A stretch of 57,500 nt of DNA, taken from Hirudo medicinalis. Its lineage: Eukaryota; Annelida; Clitellata; Hirudinida; Hirudinidae. The position numbers were made by a program, and so were the translations under genes. The DNA lies in NCBI GenBank assembly GCA_011800805.1, contig MPNW01000164.1, forward strand, positions 7,775 to 65,274, given 5' to 3'. This document shows, one piece after another, positions 28,688 through 47,777 of this stretch. Below the pieces are notes generated by a model. The model saw only the letters and a program-made list of their open reading frames with translations, was not told the DNA's origin and did no database searches. Numbering within the stretch: the stretch's first letter is position 1; the number at the start of each line of letters is the position of its first letter.

Positions 28688-29936
28688 CCTCGAAGAAGAC
28701 ATTAATAATATTAATATTATTTGGGCAGCAGCTACCGAAATTTGAAATTCAGAGATTTGTCGCTTTTTCCGGAAATAATTCGATGGTTTCACGTGAGCTT
28801 TGAAAATGAAATTTTCGTGCCTTGCTGGAAATGCTTGATATGCCTTAATTTTTTTTCCCATTTCCAGTTTTGGTGATATTTATATTGCTTGTCTTTGGTT
28901 TTAATATGTCATCGAAACATCAGTAAGATTATTTATGATGTTTTACTTTGGTATGTGAATGTTCCTTATATATGGCAAATTTAGTCTTGTGTTGGAATTA
29001 GTATTTTCTTTCAGCAGTCGAAATTATTATTTGATAAATCGATACATGAATAAATATTTAATTTGATGGTGGACAGCCACACCAAGGTTGCTATTGGGTT
29101 AAAGTCATTTCTATTCCCGAATCCACCTTAAATGTGCATGCAGGGCTTTCAATTAATTGTAATTCTGAATCACTTTGCAGACAATTTATTTATTAAGACG
29201 TGTTAGCGCAACACGGTGCTAAAATGTTTCTTAATTCTTGTATTTCTTTTTCGGATCATTTTATCCGAAGAGGAATCCAGACCCCTGTTCGGAATAGATT
29301 AAATTACGTAAACAATGCTCATAATCAAGCGCGTCACTTGGGAATATTTGTAGTTTAAAAGTAAACTAGGAATCAACGACGAAATTAGTTAAGCATAATT
29401 TAGATTATTTGGATTATGAGAGTATTGCGTAATGATTGAAAGAGGTAAACAAGTTACCCATTTCTGGCCATCTTCCTGAAATCGGACATGAATGAAAGTT
29501 AGTCTAAGATATGATTTGTAATTAGCAAAAGCACTTTCAATATGACAATACAATTCAAGGAATCTGCATTTAAACAGCCTCACATGTCCGACGGATAGAG
29601 GACCTTGAAATAGTCCTCCCTTGATTGAGAACATATTTAAACTCAATTTAATTAAGATGTCTCAAAAACATACTATATTAGCTGAAGAATCAACGATACC
29701 TTCCCGCTGAATAATCCATCAGACAGACCAAACTGCAACCATTAGTTAAGACTAATTATATCGAGCAGTTGAATAATTTTTGATTTATAGGTCGCAAGTA
29801 ACGTGAATAATAACAACAATAATAATAGTAACAAGTAACGTGAATAATAAAGAGTAACTTAAATGATATTTTGTTTGACAAATTTTCTACGAGATGAGGA
29901 TGGCTAGGATGAGATCAACGTCCGAAAGTAAAAGAT
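28688..29936. other. intergenic, no gene seen
   Basis: Tail-to-tail spacer between the RING gene and the ADF-H repeat gene. AT-rich, with scattered short open frames that lack splice or family support. Confidence 0.5.
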
Positions 29937-32900
29937 TCAAACTTTTCCTCCAAGAATTCCACCCAAAAAGCCGTTAATTAAGTTCTGAAAAGAAAAACAA
30001 AATCGCATCATTTGAAAGAGTAGTTTGCAAAATAAAAAACATTTAACCAAGTTGCTCAATTTTTTTAAATTGTTAAAAGGAAAATAATTTACCACTCCAA
30101 AGTTTAGAACTCCACCGATAATGCCCTGTCAATACATAATTCATGAGGTATATTAAATAATCAATTAGTTATAATTAAAATATATTAATAATTAAAATAA
30201 AAACATTTATTATTTCTAATAAGATAATATTGAACAGAAAGGAGTAACTATGTCACCAACTTGTCCCAATCCTAAAACTGCTCCTGTTAAACCTCCAGCC
30301 AAGTTCTAGAAATTCACGGAGATGATAATTGATGCTTTAAAAGTTTATATGTAAAAAAATGTTCTAAAGGGAACATTTACCCCTGCACTGCCCAGGAGGC
30401 ACCCAACAGCGCCCTTAAAATTATAATATTAATAATGTTAATTTAATAATATTGTATTAATAACCTTAAGAGAAAATCATCTTAGGTCATGTACATGCAT
30501 AAACAATCATTTTTGAGGTAGAAAATGTTATGAGCAATCACTTCTAAAAGAACATTTCTAAACTTACTGCTGGATTCAGGATATCAGTTCCGAGATTCTG
30601 AAAATACAATCATTGTTCAAAGATTATATCACACGTATCAGAAGATCAAGGGTGACTGACAAGTGACAATGAACCGAGGGAAAGTTTGAGCAGGTTGTTC
30701 TTGAGACCAGTCTTAACCAAACATCCGAGTTCCAGATCATCAAGGGTGACTACAGTGAAGTCAGACCAGATATCCAGTCCCAAGAGCTCAAGAGCAGACT
30801 TGAACTTTGGCACACTTTTTATGTACAACAAGCGCATTTTGTTTGCCACATTCAGAGGAGCCCTAGAAGTCGAAAGATTATAGGAATACATTTTTAATAA
30901 AGTAAGGAATTTAAGTTCTTACCATGTGATAAGGAATGGTTTGAGCTCGACTTTACCGCGAGCAGACACCGGAGCCAAGAAAATGGCGTATTTTGCCTGA
31001 CCCATCTCTTGAGCATTCACCAAATCAGTTTTCAAGTCGCCGAATGATGCGTCTGATTTTTAAAAGCAGTGAAATCAACATTTTTATTTTTAAAATGAAA
31101 ATAAAAGCTTGTCAAAAAATCAAGTTAATGCTTTTACTGAAACATCTGCAACTGATGATGGACTTTACCGATGGGGGCGAATTTATCCAGCACTACCAGA
31201 CCGTTATTAAGGCTCAGAGTCACATAACGTTTCATTCCTTTGAAGAGTTGTTTGATGACATGAGTTCCCTCCATATCGAATTTGACCTAAATTTGACCAA
31301 AACGTCTTTTTCAGATTCAGTTATCAGTGCCTAAGTTTATGATGAGGCAAGGAAAAATCTCCTACGTTTGGAACGTTGTCGTCCGGTTCACCTAATATAT
31401 CTCCGCCAAGATTTCCCTGCCCTTCAAAATCTTTTCCTAGGGCAACTTTTAAAATGGCATCGAGATTCAAATCACAGACAGAAGTTGCAGTGATGTTCAA
31501 CACAATCGGAGCTTTTGAAAGAACTTTGAATGATGGGAAGTTGGTCTCGTAAAGAGATCGAAGTTTTTCTGGTACGCTGAAAGGAGCCCTGAATTAAAGC
31601 GATAGTGTCATTAAATCATTCAGAACTTTTAATGGATGGAAGGATGGAGTAGATGTTATACCAGAGGAAAGAAATCAACTTCTGGACGACTTTTCCTTTG
31701 GTTCTGATGGGCGTCAGATAAATGGCGTATCTGGGCTGCTTGTTATTCTGAACAGATATGAGGTCGTCCATGAAGGCGTTAAAATCAGCTTCTGAAATTT
31801 TAAAATAAAATAGTTAGCTTAATTTATTTTTCCAATTTGTCTTGGATTGAGTTTCTTACTTAGAGAAGCCACTTTATCGACCACGATATTTGATAAATCA
31901 TTGGAAAATTTGAAGAGGACATAACGAAGGTCCAATTTGCTGAGATCGTCGATAGCCCCTTTGGCTTCGTTGTCGAAGGTGAACTAAGGAGATAACAACA
32001 GCTATGAATTGTGAAAAACAAGTTCATAATATTTTGTCCGCGTTGTTATCCCAGTTTTGTTTTGAAAGTAACCAAGACAAACAGCCCCGAGTCAACTTCA
32101 CAATCAAATTGCAAAGGTGATTTAGACCTTATTTACAAGCAAGCTAATATTTTCACTAAAATACTTGCACAAACTATTATTTGTAATTATTATATATAAA
32201 CTGTCATTATTTGTAGAGTTTTATAATTAATTAATTTGTACTTTTAAATTGGATGTAATTTCTAGTTTCATCTTTTAGTTTAATAATTTACTGACTTCTA
32301 CGTTTCCTGAAGGCGTCTGAACTTTACCACCGACAGCCAAGTTAACGATTTTATCCAGATCTAGGTCATCGGACGAACTTGTTGGAAACTCAAGCAGAAA
32401 ATCGGTCTTCAAAGTGGTTTTCAATTTAGGAACGAGTGCCCTGATCTTGACGCGATCAGCATCCGTTGTATCCCTGGGAATCCTGGATTTGAGAATTAAC
32501 GGGTTTGTCATTTTAAAATATTTTGAGATTTAAATATCTATTGACATCTACCAATCAATTAAAATCAGTTTCTTCGTCGTTTGGTCGCCAAACTTGACGT
32601 TGGTTGATAACAAAGCAAACTTAGCTTCAGAACAACTCTTCAGATACGACACCAAATCATTAAATGAGTCTCCTATAACATTCAAAAATCATTTGTCAAC
32701 ATTTTACTGTTAAAGAACAAGTCAATGATTTATGGGTGGGCATGAACTTTAGGCCGAATATTTTTCAGGAGATTATTTTATATTTCTTCGAAGCAATTTA
32801 ACAGAAGCCTTTGAAAGGCCGTTTGATTATCAAAATCAAAAGAACCTGGTTCTCCGATTTGTTCGACTGTAACAGTTGAAAAGTCAGATGAAATGTCGAT

Positions 32901-34196
32901 TACAACGTAAGGACACGATCCTTGCGTGAGCTTTGAAAATACTGTCGTGACACTTCTCTCGACTGTCACTGTTTCTTTTAGCTGTTTAACATTTTAGCAA
33001 GATATGCTTATTTCATTGAGGCTTATTCAAAATGTGACATAATGCTATGTGGACCAAATGTAATTAGGAACGCATTAAAACTAACGGTAACAGTTTCCTG
33101 AATGTCATAGAAATATTCGCTGGACTCGATCACGTTATATCCGGCCAAACCATTTTGAACTATGGCCTCCAAGTTGAGGTCAAGAACTGAGCCCGTGTAA
33201 AACAAGACCCAAATGTCTGCATTGAGGGCTTCAATGGTATCGTCAGCCTCGTCTTTGTAGGTTTTGCACTGAGACACTGAAGCACTTGAGGGAGTCCTGG
33301 AACGCAAGGAGAAATTATGCACATGTATTTCATCTATTTTAGGCGCAATTTCATTTTAATAAAGTATTTTATTTTTTACTAATGTTAAGAGTAAGTCGTT
33401 TAAATATTACATTAAAAAAAACTTTTTTTGTAAGTTAAAAATAAACTTTACGACGATTTTATTACTATTATTATTAATATTATTATTATTATTATTTTAT
33501 TGTTTAGCCATGCCTATAAGTGTCACGTTATAAACCGATTATTCCATTTAATTCCCTTGAAGAATCCAATAAACAGTTTTCAAAGTAACCATGCAATAAA
33601 TATGAGTTTGTTTTCGCCTTTCACCATGGTGGAGAAGACAGCATATCTTGCCTGAGCAGCTTTCTTTGCTGCAGTCAAATCAGTCGTCAGGCTTGAAAAA
33701 TCTCCTCCTTAAATTGAATTGATTCCGTTGTGAGAGCACATTGTGTTATCAAATCGTAAATATTGTCATTATTATTAATATTATTAATGTTTTCCTGAAC
33801 GTTAGGAGTGTTTAAAAGTGAAAATAATTTTCGTGCCTGAGGATTTGTCCAGGACAACAGTAGTCTGGTCGTTGTCCAGCCTGAACACCGCATAACTTTT
33901 GCTGCCCTGTTTCACCTCCTTGAATGCCCCCAATGCCCCGCTATCGATCTTGATGGCTGAGGAAGCCTTGAAATAAAATTACTAATATAATTATTTTTAA
34001 TATAAAATAAATTATACGTCTGGCCTTGTTTTTCGCTTTGGCTGATTGTTCTAACCAGGTTGATGCATAGCAGGATAATTCCAACACAAAGTCTGAGATC
34101 GGTTGTTTTGCCCTGAAAATAAAATGTGCAAACGTGATGCAATTTCTAACAATAGTTATAATTTCCTACCATGTCTTCCAATCCTGAAGAAGTCAT
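29937..34196 (-). CDS. predicted secreted protein with four tandem ADF/cofilin-like domains
   Basis: Nineteen exons, 699 residues, every junction in phase: 34170-34196, 34056-34112, 33837-33966, 33590-33707, 33082-33296, 32846-32974, 32552-32672, 32296-32482, 31860-31983, 31662-31791, 31366-31588, 31169-31286, 30923-31052, 30661-30862, 30568-30597, 30381-30413, 30261-30305, 30093-30125, 29937-29984. The N-terminus ('GKTTDLRLCVGIILLCINL', then 'ASSA') looks like a signal peptide. Four ADF-H units follow. Unit 1 has 'GALGAFKEVKQGSKSYAVF', 'ARYAVFST', 'KLIFIAWTPSSASV'. Unit 2 has 'KLILIDWIP'. Unit 3 has 'AIDDLSKLDLRYVLFKF', 'PRYAIYL', 'WAPFSVPEKLRSLY'. Unit 4 has 'AKYAIFLAPVS', 'WAPLNVANKMRLLY'. 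The 'RYA.....FI.W.P......K..Y' pattern is the cofilin core and actin-binding helix. Five short exons add a Gly/Leu/Val tail ('GGLTGAVLGLG', 'GGVLNFG', 'GGILGGKV'). ADF-H proteins normally act on cytosolic actin, so a secretory signal is unexpected and the function is open. The intron after 33837 has a GC donor. Confidence 0.8.
33459..33499. repeat. TTA microsatellite (intron)
   Basis: ATT/TTA triplets inside an intron of the ADF-H repeat gene. Confidence 0.8.
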
Positions 34197-35442
34197 ACAA
34201 TAGTCGCGGGAATGCCTTAATATATCCTACCGTGAGTCCAAACTGTGAGGCAGACTACAAACTGAAATTGTTATCAAGTACATCGATATGTTTTTCGACA
34301 TCTGTTGGTGTTTATTTCTTAAAAATATTTGCACGACAATCACGCAATATTTGCAATGAATTCTATTTCCCTCAGAATGGTATTTCTTGTGGTTCATGCT
34401 TTAATAACAATATTGATTATTATTGATTATCATTTCGTGATCACATATTAACAATAACAAAGAACTTTGCACTTTTTAATTGCATTCTCTGCCGAGATAT
34501 GAGTCTGTTTGTCCAGTATTTTTCAAGGGATTTAAAACGGAATTTAAGATTTAAGTTGTACTTGAGATTGCGTCGCTTAAGAGCTAAAGACCTTTCTGCT
34601 TTTATTACTTTTATTTAGAATTAAAAAAAAGTTTCAAATAAGACATCAAAATCATCGAGTCATTTTATGCTGTACATATTCCATTGCTTGTTTTTCCTTA
34701 GTACATTGATGTACAACTAAACCATTGGTGATCTAATACTGTTTCATGCACACATCCATGTTCACAGAATTGACAGAATATTGGAAACTGGTTTCATAAT
34801 TGATACATAGTACTCCTGCACCGCATGAAGGATTGGTGCATCCTTAAAATTTGATGAGTTTACAATTGAATAATCACCTCCCAATTACAAAAGCCAATTA
34901 CAGGCACTATTTAACCAATTATTGCATTATCCTAAGCAATAACTCACTTATCTTCATATTATGTCCAATATTCCATCTTATAATAAAAGAAAAACATCAA
35001 AGTAATTTATTTCTAGCAAACAATTTCTTCACTATTGATATTTTTCAAAACACCAAGGAGTGGCTTCTACTTTTTAAATTGAACCTCGATCATTTTTTTC
35101 GAAGATGTAGCAGATGTGAGGATGTAAACAAATTTATTTGCAACATAAATTATGCATTTAGTATAATGATTTTCGGAGGGAAACAGCTCTCGTACATAAT
35201 CACACGCTAATAAGGCAAAATCATGTCATGAAATTGACATCTCAAACTACGACTAAATCCGTCGCTGATTTAGGCACAAAATATTGATCACAGGCGATGA
35301 TAAAATAAAATTGAACATTTAAAGAATTTCTAGATATTTCTATGCACAATTTTGAAAAAGGATGATCTTGAGATTTAAAAGAAGGTGAAACTTGTAAAGT
35401 GAATTTTAAAACGGCTTTCCAAACTGGATAGATTGGAGCGGT
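34197..35442. other. intergenic, no gene seen
   Basis: Between the ADF-H repeat gene start and the alpha-actinin stop, both on the minus strand. It should hold the ADF-H gene promoter and the actinin 3' UTR. No supported coding frame. Confidence 0.5.
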
Positions 35443-43151
<7,709 letters not shown>

Positions 43152-43730
43152 CTTTTACGCTGTTTTGCAGTTATTTCGTTGAATCACTTATTAAAGTAAA
43201 AATTAAAATAGCAAGATTAATTACTGGTTTATTAGAATGTTAAATATCATTATTTCTATAATTCTGCGCAGATGTCAAGAGTTTAACAGAAAACGAAAAT
43301 TTTCGGTATGGAGTTTCGTGACTTGCAAAAGTTGGCTTAGTTAATTGCTTTATTGGAGTCCATTACTTAAGAAAATATCTTAGACTACAGAATGTAGGAA
43401 TTATCAGGAATTATAATTGATCTAAAAACTGCGAAATGTCAACTATGAACCGAGTTGAACATCTTAATGTTTCTTTAAGGAATCCGCAAAAGTCACTCGA
43501 TTCGATAAATATTCTAATATTGTAAATCTCCGTCTGACTACAGGCTGCAGACAATTTTATCGTCTGTTCGTGCAACCTCAGGTAATTCACTTGCACATTG
43601 GTAAATAAAGATTAAATTGCAAATTAGTGATAAATTATTCAATAAAATGCAATAAAAACACACCTCTTAATGGTGGCAAATTGAAGACAATTGAAATGAA
43701 AAGGTAACCTTCAAAAGGTGAAATGCTCAC

Positions 43731-43960
43731 CTCGCGCTTCTTCTTTCCAGGAAAACAAACGAAGAACTTAGCTGCTCGTTGAATTGCTATCCGCAACTCT
43801 ATATCCCAACGAAACTTGCACTCGCCATATCTTACCCTCCTCTCACTTCTCGTCACCATCTCCCCACTCCTCTCCAATGCTAGTCCTCTCGTTATCTTCC
43901 AATCCATTCGTTTATCTGCGCCTTTATCACTCCACCATCTTCTTCGTCTCATTTGGTTTT
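43731..43960 (-). other. candidate non-coding first exon of alpha-actinin
   Basis: Reading leftward, the sequence runs to 'AAGCGCGAG|gtgagc', a near-perfect donor at 43731, and an acceptor sits 8 nt before the actinin ATG. The 5' limit is not visible. The region is purine-rich on the minus strand. Confidence 0.35.
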
Positions 43961-44055
43961 GTTCCGAGGCTCACTTTTTTCGGCAGAACAGTTTTCCATT
44001 TTTATTCAGCAATTAAGATTGTCTCGAGTAAAATTTTAAATTATTCTTGAATAAT

Positions 44056-44345
44056 TTATTCTGAAATGTTTCTGAGTTGTTTAATTAAAATTTGATAAAA
44101 CCTCAGAGATATGATTGATTTAACTTTATCCTCTCTTAAGCACTTGCACTCATCAGGAGTTTGTCCCATCTCCACTTGTAGCCCATCAATAAAATATTTT
44201 TCCACATTAGCATAATCCTTTTCCACACACAACCTCGTTTTCCATGCATACTCCTGTTTTGCAACCTTCCAAGCAAGCTGGAGTTGCTGTTTATTTCCGA
44301 AGAAGATGCTACTGGTTTCATTTATAGCCCCCTTGTAATGGAACG
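44056..44345 (-). CDS. open, coding-like frame without start codon, product unknown
   Basis: An unbroken frame of nearly 100 codons runs from about 44345 to a TAA at 44056-44058, with protein-like composition ('QLQLAWKVAKQEYAWKTRL', 'EKDYANVEKYFIDGL', 'MGQTPDECKCLREDK'). It has no useful ATG and could be a last exon of a minus-strand gene or a decayed fragment. I do not recognise a family. It lies between alpha-actinin and the CARD-like exons. Confidence 0.3.
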
Positions 44346-45871
44346 ATTGAACACTAAATCAATGTTTATCTTTGACATTCTGTTTAAAGTCAATATTTAT
44401 TCGAGGACATTTTTATCGAGCTTTATTTAAAATATTAATAATTATCGCCCGCATGAACATCTTCAAAGATGCATTGTTTATGCATACTAGCTCCATATTG
44501 ATGGCTCCCTAGTCATTTTCAGGAGCGCAAGGTGAACGTTTGGAAATAAAAATATGAATGAATTATCTTTTCTAACTGATCAATTGCAACTTGATCATCT
44601 ATAATTGCACCGTAATAACATTAAACAATAAGTTGTAACGAATGTCAATCTTCAATTTCATCCATTTAAATGCTAAATTGTCGCACAATAAATGCTCTTG
44701 AAGCTTTTGGGTTTTCGACCAGAAGATTTTCAGATGATTTCTCAAAATGAATCTGAATCATTTACGACACCAATATATGAAAGCAGCTGCTAAGACGTTT
44801 TGGCTTTGGAATCACCAAGTGTTTTTGCTGCGGTGAGCAAGTAACTGAAATAATTCAAAAATTTGAGCGTTGGGTTGCCCCGAAGGCCTGCACTGGAATG
44901 AAAGATTAGAGATTGAAAAAGCTGAGCACAGATTCATTTCGACCTCTCTCGTTTATTATATATACAATCGAAAAGACTGGGTATGCAGTCACAAAATCGA
45001 AATTGACCAAAAACAAATTTCGATATCATAGAACTTATTTTCTGAGGTTACAGTGATTTAGGGGATATTATTGGTTCTAAGTTAGTGATTTTTGTTGTTG
45101 AATGTTTAAATATTAAAAATGGGTCAACAAAACATAGTAATCAAATTGAAATCAGATTAGTGCCACGACAGGAGAGTCTTTAAGACCGTGATTATGAATT
45201 CGACATTCAGTGAATTTTTACATCTGCCAGGCCTTTCATTTTAAAACATTCAAGATGAATTCATTTGCTCATCATTCTTGGAATCACTATTATTCCGACT
45301 CACTGTTTGCCGTGATAAATTGTTGTTTAAATAGATGCATAATGTTTACAAAATCAAGAAACATGAACAATTTTACATTTTACATTCCCCCCCTCCCTCG
45401 GTGTTATTACGTTTAGAACATTCCTAGATTATTTACTCTCTCTAAGGAACTATTTATGCTCTCCGATGCATAACAAGATATAAAGATGTAAACCCTCTTT
45501 TGCCAGATCCAACACACACTTCATTTCGAAATGGCGATATAGACGCACTTTTCTTATGAGACATTGTGATTAAAAATAGTAATTGAGATCTTTTCTCACT
45601 TATTCAACAACATTTAAATTAAATATAATTATGACTAAATTCAAATATAAGTTGTTTGTAACCTGCTAACATTGCAGGTCACAGAATGTAATTTGTTTCC
45701 ACAAACATAAGACGACATTCAACGTCAACACATCCTCGATAGCATTATTGGATCAACGACATTAATTTTAATGCTCTTAAATGTTCATTATTTCACATCA
45801 ACATTTTAGACAACCCTCACGCTTTCTTTTTTGTTTCATCATTAAAATTTAATTCAAGATTAGTTCTGATT

Positions 45872-46574
45872 TTATTCAAAATTTAATTTTCTTTCACTTT
45901 TCAACTTTGAAAGTAATTTCAATATGCCTTTCCATTTAAGATGAAAAACTACTTTTCCGCCTTGACCTAATGCAAATAAAAATATTAGTCGGATTTGTGA
46001 GTATTTAATAATAAGGGCAATTTAACAAATAAGAAAATTTAGAAGCACTCGCATCATCAATTTCTTCACCTTTCAAGAAGTTGATGGAATCACAAATCAT
46101 GTTTTCGTGCTGTTTCGATTCAAACAAGACTGGAATGAATAAAAATTAATATCATTATATTACAAATTATTTTTAAATAATTACATGGACGATTATATTC
46201 ACCACTTCCCTATCATCGTTTGAAACCACCATGGTAAATCACCACGTTTTGATGGATCAACAACCTTTCGCGTAGGAATTCATTCAATATCAGGTGCGAC
46301 CTCATGAAGGCTTAGCCGTCGTGGCCATCGACTTCTCCTTCTACATAAAATATTTAAATTTAAGAATCTGGTTGTTTATCAATTTTCTTTTTTAAGCAAT
46401 GATTACCTAAACTTATATTAATCAGCTCCTTACACATCGTGCAGCCTCATAAATCTGGAACAAGACGTTCAGACCTTTGAGGAATTCGCCATTGATAAAA
46501 AAAAAACCTTTCCGTTGTAAATTAAAATCTGGTTTTTCTTCACAATTCAGGAATTCCTTCGTGTTGTCAGACAT
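45872..46574 (-). CDS. candidate CARD/death-fold-like protein, four coherent exons
   Basis: Four exons join in phase: 46574-46436 (ATG start), 46310-46230, 46129-46070 and 45966-45872 (TAA). The joined frame carries 'NGEFLKGLNVLFQIYEAAR', 'HLILNEFLRERLLIHQNVV', 'VLFESKQHENMICDSINFL' and 'VVFHLKWKGILKLLSKLKS'. The alternation of Leu-rich helices, the 'LFES.QHE.MI' helix-turn and the following 'FL...G' step resemble a CARD as found in caspase adaptors and RIG-I-like receptors. This is a visual match only. Junctions: T|CC after 46436 (an alternative donor is close by), G|TC after 46230, G|GT after 46070. An in-frame TAA lies directly before the ATG, so this may be a separate short gene or the intact end of a damaged one. 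Confidence 0.42.
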
Positions 46575-46709
46575 TTAATGGTCATTCGTTTCATTAGCAT
46601 CGGCTGAATAATTGTTGCTTTCAGTTATGTAAGGTTCCAAATCACTACAGTGGTATTTGTCCACTAATTTCATCAAATCGTCATTCTATATTTTCATGAT
46701 ATAAGAGAT
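46575..46709 (-). pseudogene. coding-like exon upstream of CARD-like gene, ends in stop
   Basis: After an acceptor ('atatag') the frame reads 'NDDLMKLVDKYHCSDLEPYI...' to a TAA immediately before the ATG at 46574, in the same frame. It looks like the last helices of another death-fold unit. Either a terminal exon of a separate small gene or a premature stop. Confidence 0.3.
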
Positions 46710-47037
46710 TCTTGAAGAGCAATAGAATGTAAATATTTACTAGGAAAGGTATTAGTAATTAGAATATAAATTATTTTACTGGCAAAGTAAATATTCACTA
46801 GTACAATAAGGATCAAATGTAACTTACTCTAAAAAAGAGTAGATTTAACAAACAATTTATCAAAATTCGAATTTATAGGGGAACACCTATAAAAAAAATC
46901 TTCTGTGTCCATGTTCTTCAAGGATCGCTAACAATTTCAGACATGGTAATTATTTTTAAAATATTAATCATAGTTAGTTTTTATTGTCAATGAGATTTGT
47001 TAAGTGATAAGTTAATATTTATCGTTAACAATAACAC

Positions 47038-47154
47038 TTCTACAAAATCTTTGATACGTTTCATGTTTTCTTCCTCATTTTGGGCAGATGAGAAATAGTC
47101 GAAGAATTGATCAACAAATGGTTTAATGTAACAATATTGTAATTTTGATGTCAT
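47038..47154 (-). CDS. candidate first exon of the CARD-like locus
   Basis: Open frame from ATG 47154 to a donor GAA|gtgtta, reading 'KLQYCYIKPFVDQFFDYF' and 'NEEENMKRIKDFVE'. The open frame extends upstream of the ATG. Composition is strongly protein-like and resembles helices 1-4 of a CARD. A segment at about 46885-46960 ('LLAILEEHGHRRFF') could continue it, but I found no acceptor that joins them in frame. Confidence 0.35.
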
Positions 47155-47170
47155 AATTCGAATGTAGTTT

Positions 47171-47777
47171 GCATCGAAATGTTTAAGCGAAATAAATTGT
47201 TTTATATGATTTTATGTTCCAAACATTTTAATGTAGAAATTGTTAGAAAATTTCAAATTTCTAAATATATATTTATATTCATGTGATTTTTTTATTATTT
47301 GAAAATCTATGCTCCGTCTGCGTTCTTAATTTAACTATTTATTTAATTAATATAACATACAAATGTGGCTATCAAAATGTTTCTATCACTAATCGCCAAC
47401 ATTTATCTATATAATGAAATACTAACTGAATTTATAAATATTACATCATTACAATTAATAATTGTTCATTAACTTTCAAAAGCACTTTTTGTCCAATAAA
47501 ACAAAGCGTTAAAACTTTGTGGCTTCGTAGTCTCAACTTTGTTTCATGAGTTGGCAATGATCGGTTTAATAATTTAGAAATTAAGCTAAAATTGGAGACC
47601 ATTCTTAACCCTTTACATGCACTGCATACGGCAGAGCATACATCTAAGCTCATAAGCGCACGCTATCGACAGAGCATGTTTTTTCGACTATCGCGAATGA
47701 ATGACTGGCACAGGAGAATAGTTTCTGGGGGGACAGTGCAACAATAATTCTGGTCAGATTAAAGTAAAGGTCTAAGG
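47171..47777. promoter_or_regulatory. integrin alpha upstream region
   Basis: About 600 bp between the CARD-like locus (-) and the integrin start (+). Probably carries the integrin promoter and leader. No specific element recognised. Confidence 0.35.

Noticed and set aside
29389..29646. 85-codon minus-strand frame between the RING and ADF-H genes
   Set aside because: No splice context, no repeat or family similarity; length within chance expectation.
43784..44050. 88-codon plus-strand frame upstream of alpha-actinin
   Set aside because: Ser/Pro/Leu-rich because the strand is pyrimidine-rich. A leader exon of actinin on the other strand explains the base composition better.
44750..45210. Minus-strand snippets vaguely like RIG-I-like helicase motifs ('LLTAAKTLGDSKAKTS', 'FTECRIHNHG')
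   Set aside because: They contain stops, lie in different frames, and equally protein-like text appears in the other frames of the same AT-rich stretch. There is no Walker A motif. Probably over-reading.
46475..46507. 33-nt intron inside the first CARD-like exon
   Set aside because: The GT and AG fit, but 33 nt is too short for splicing here and the stretch is in frame, so it is kept as exon.
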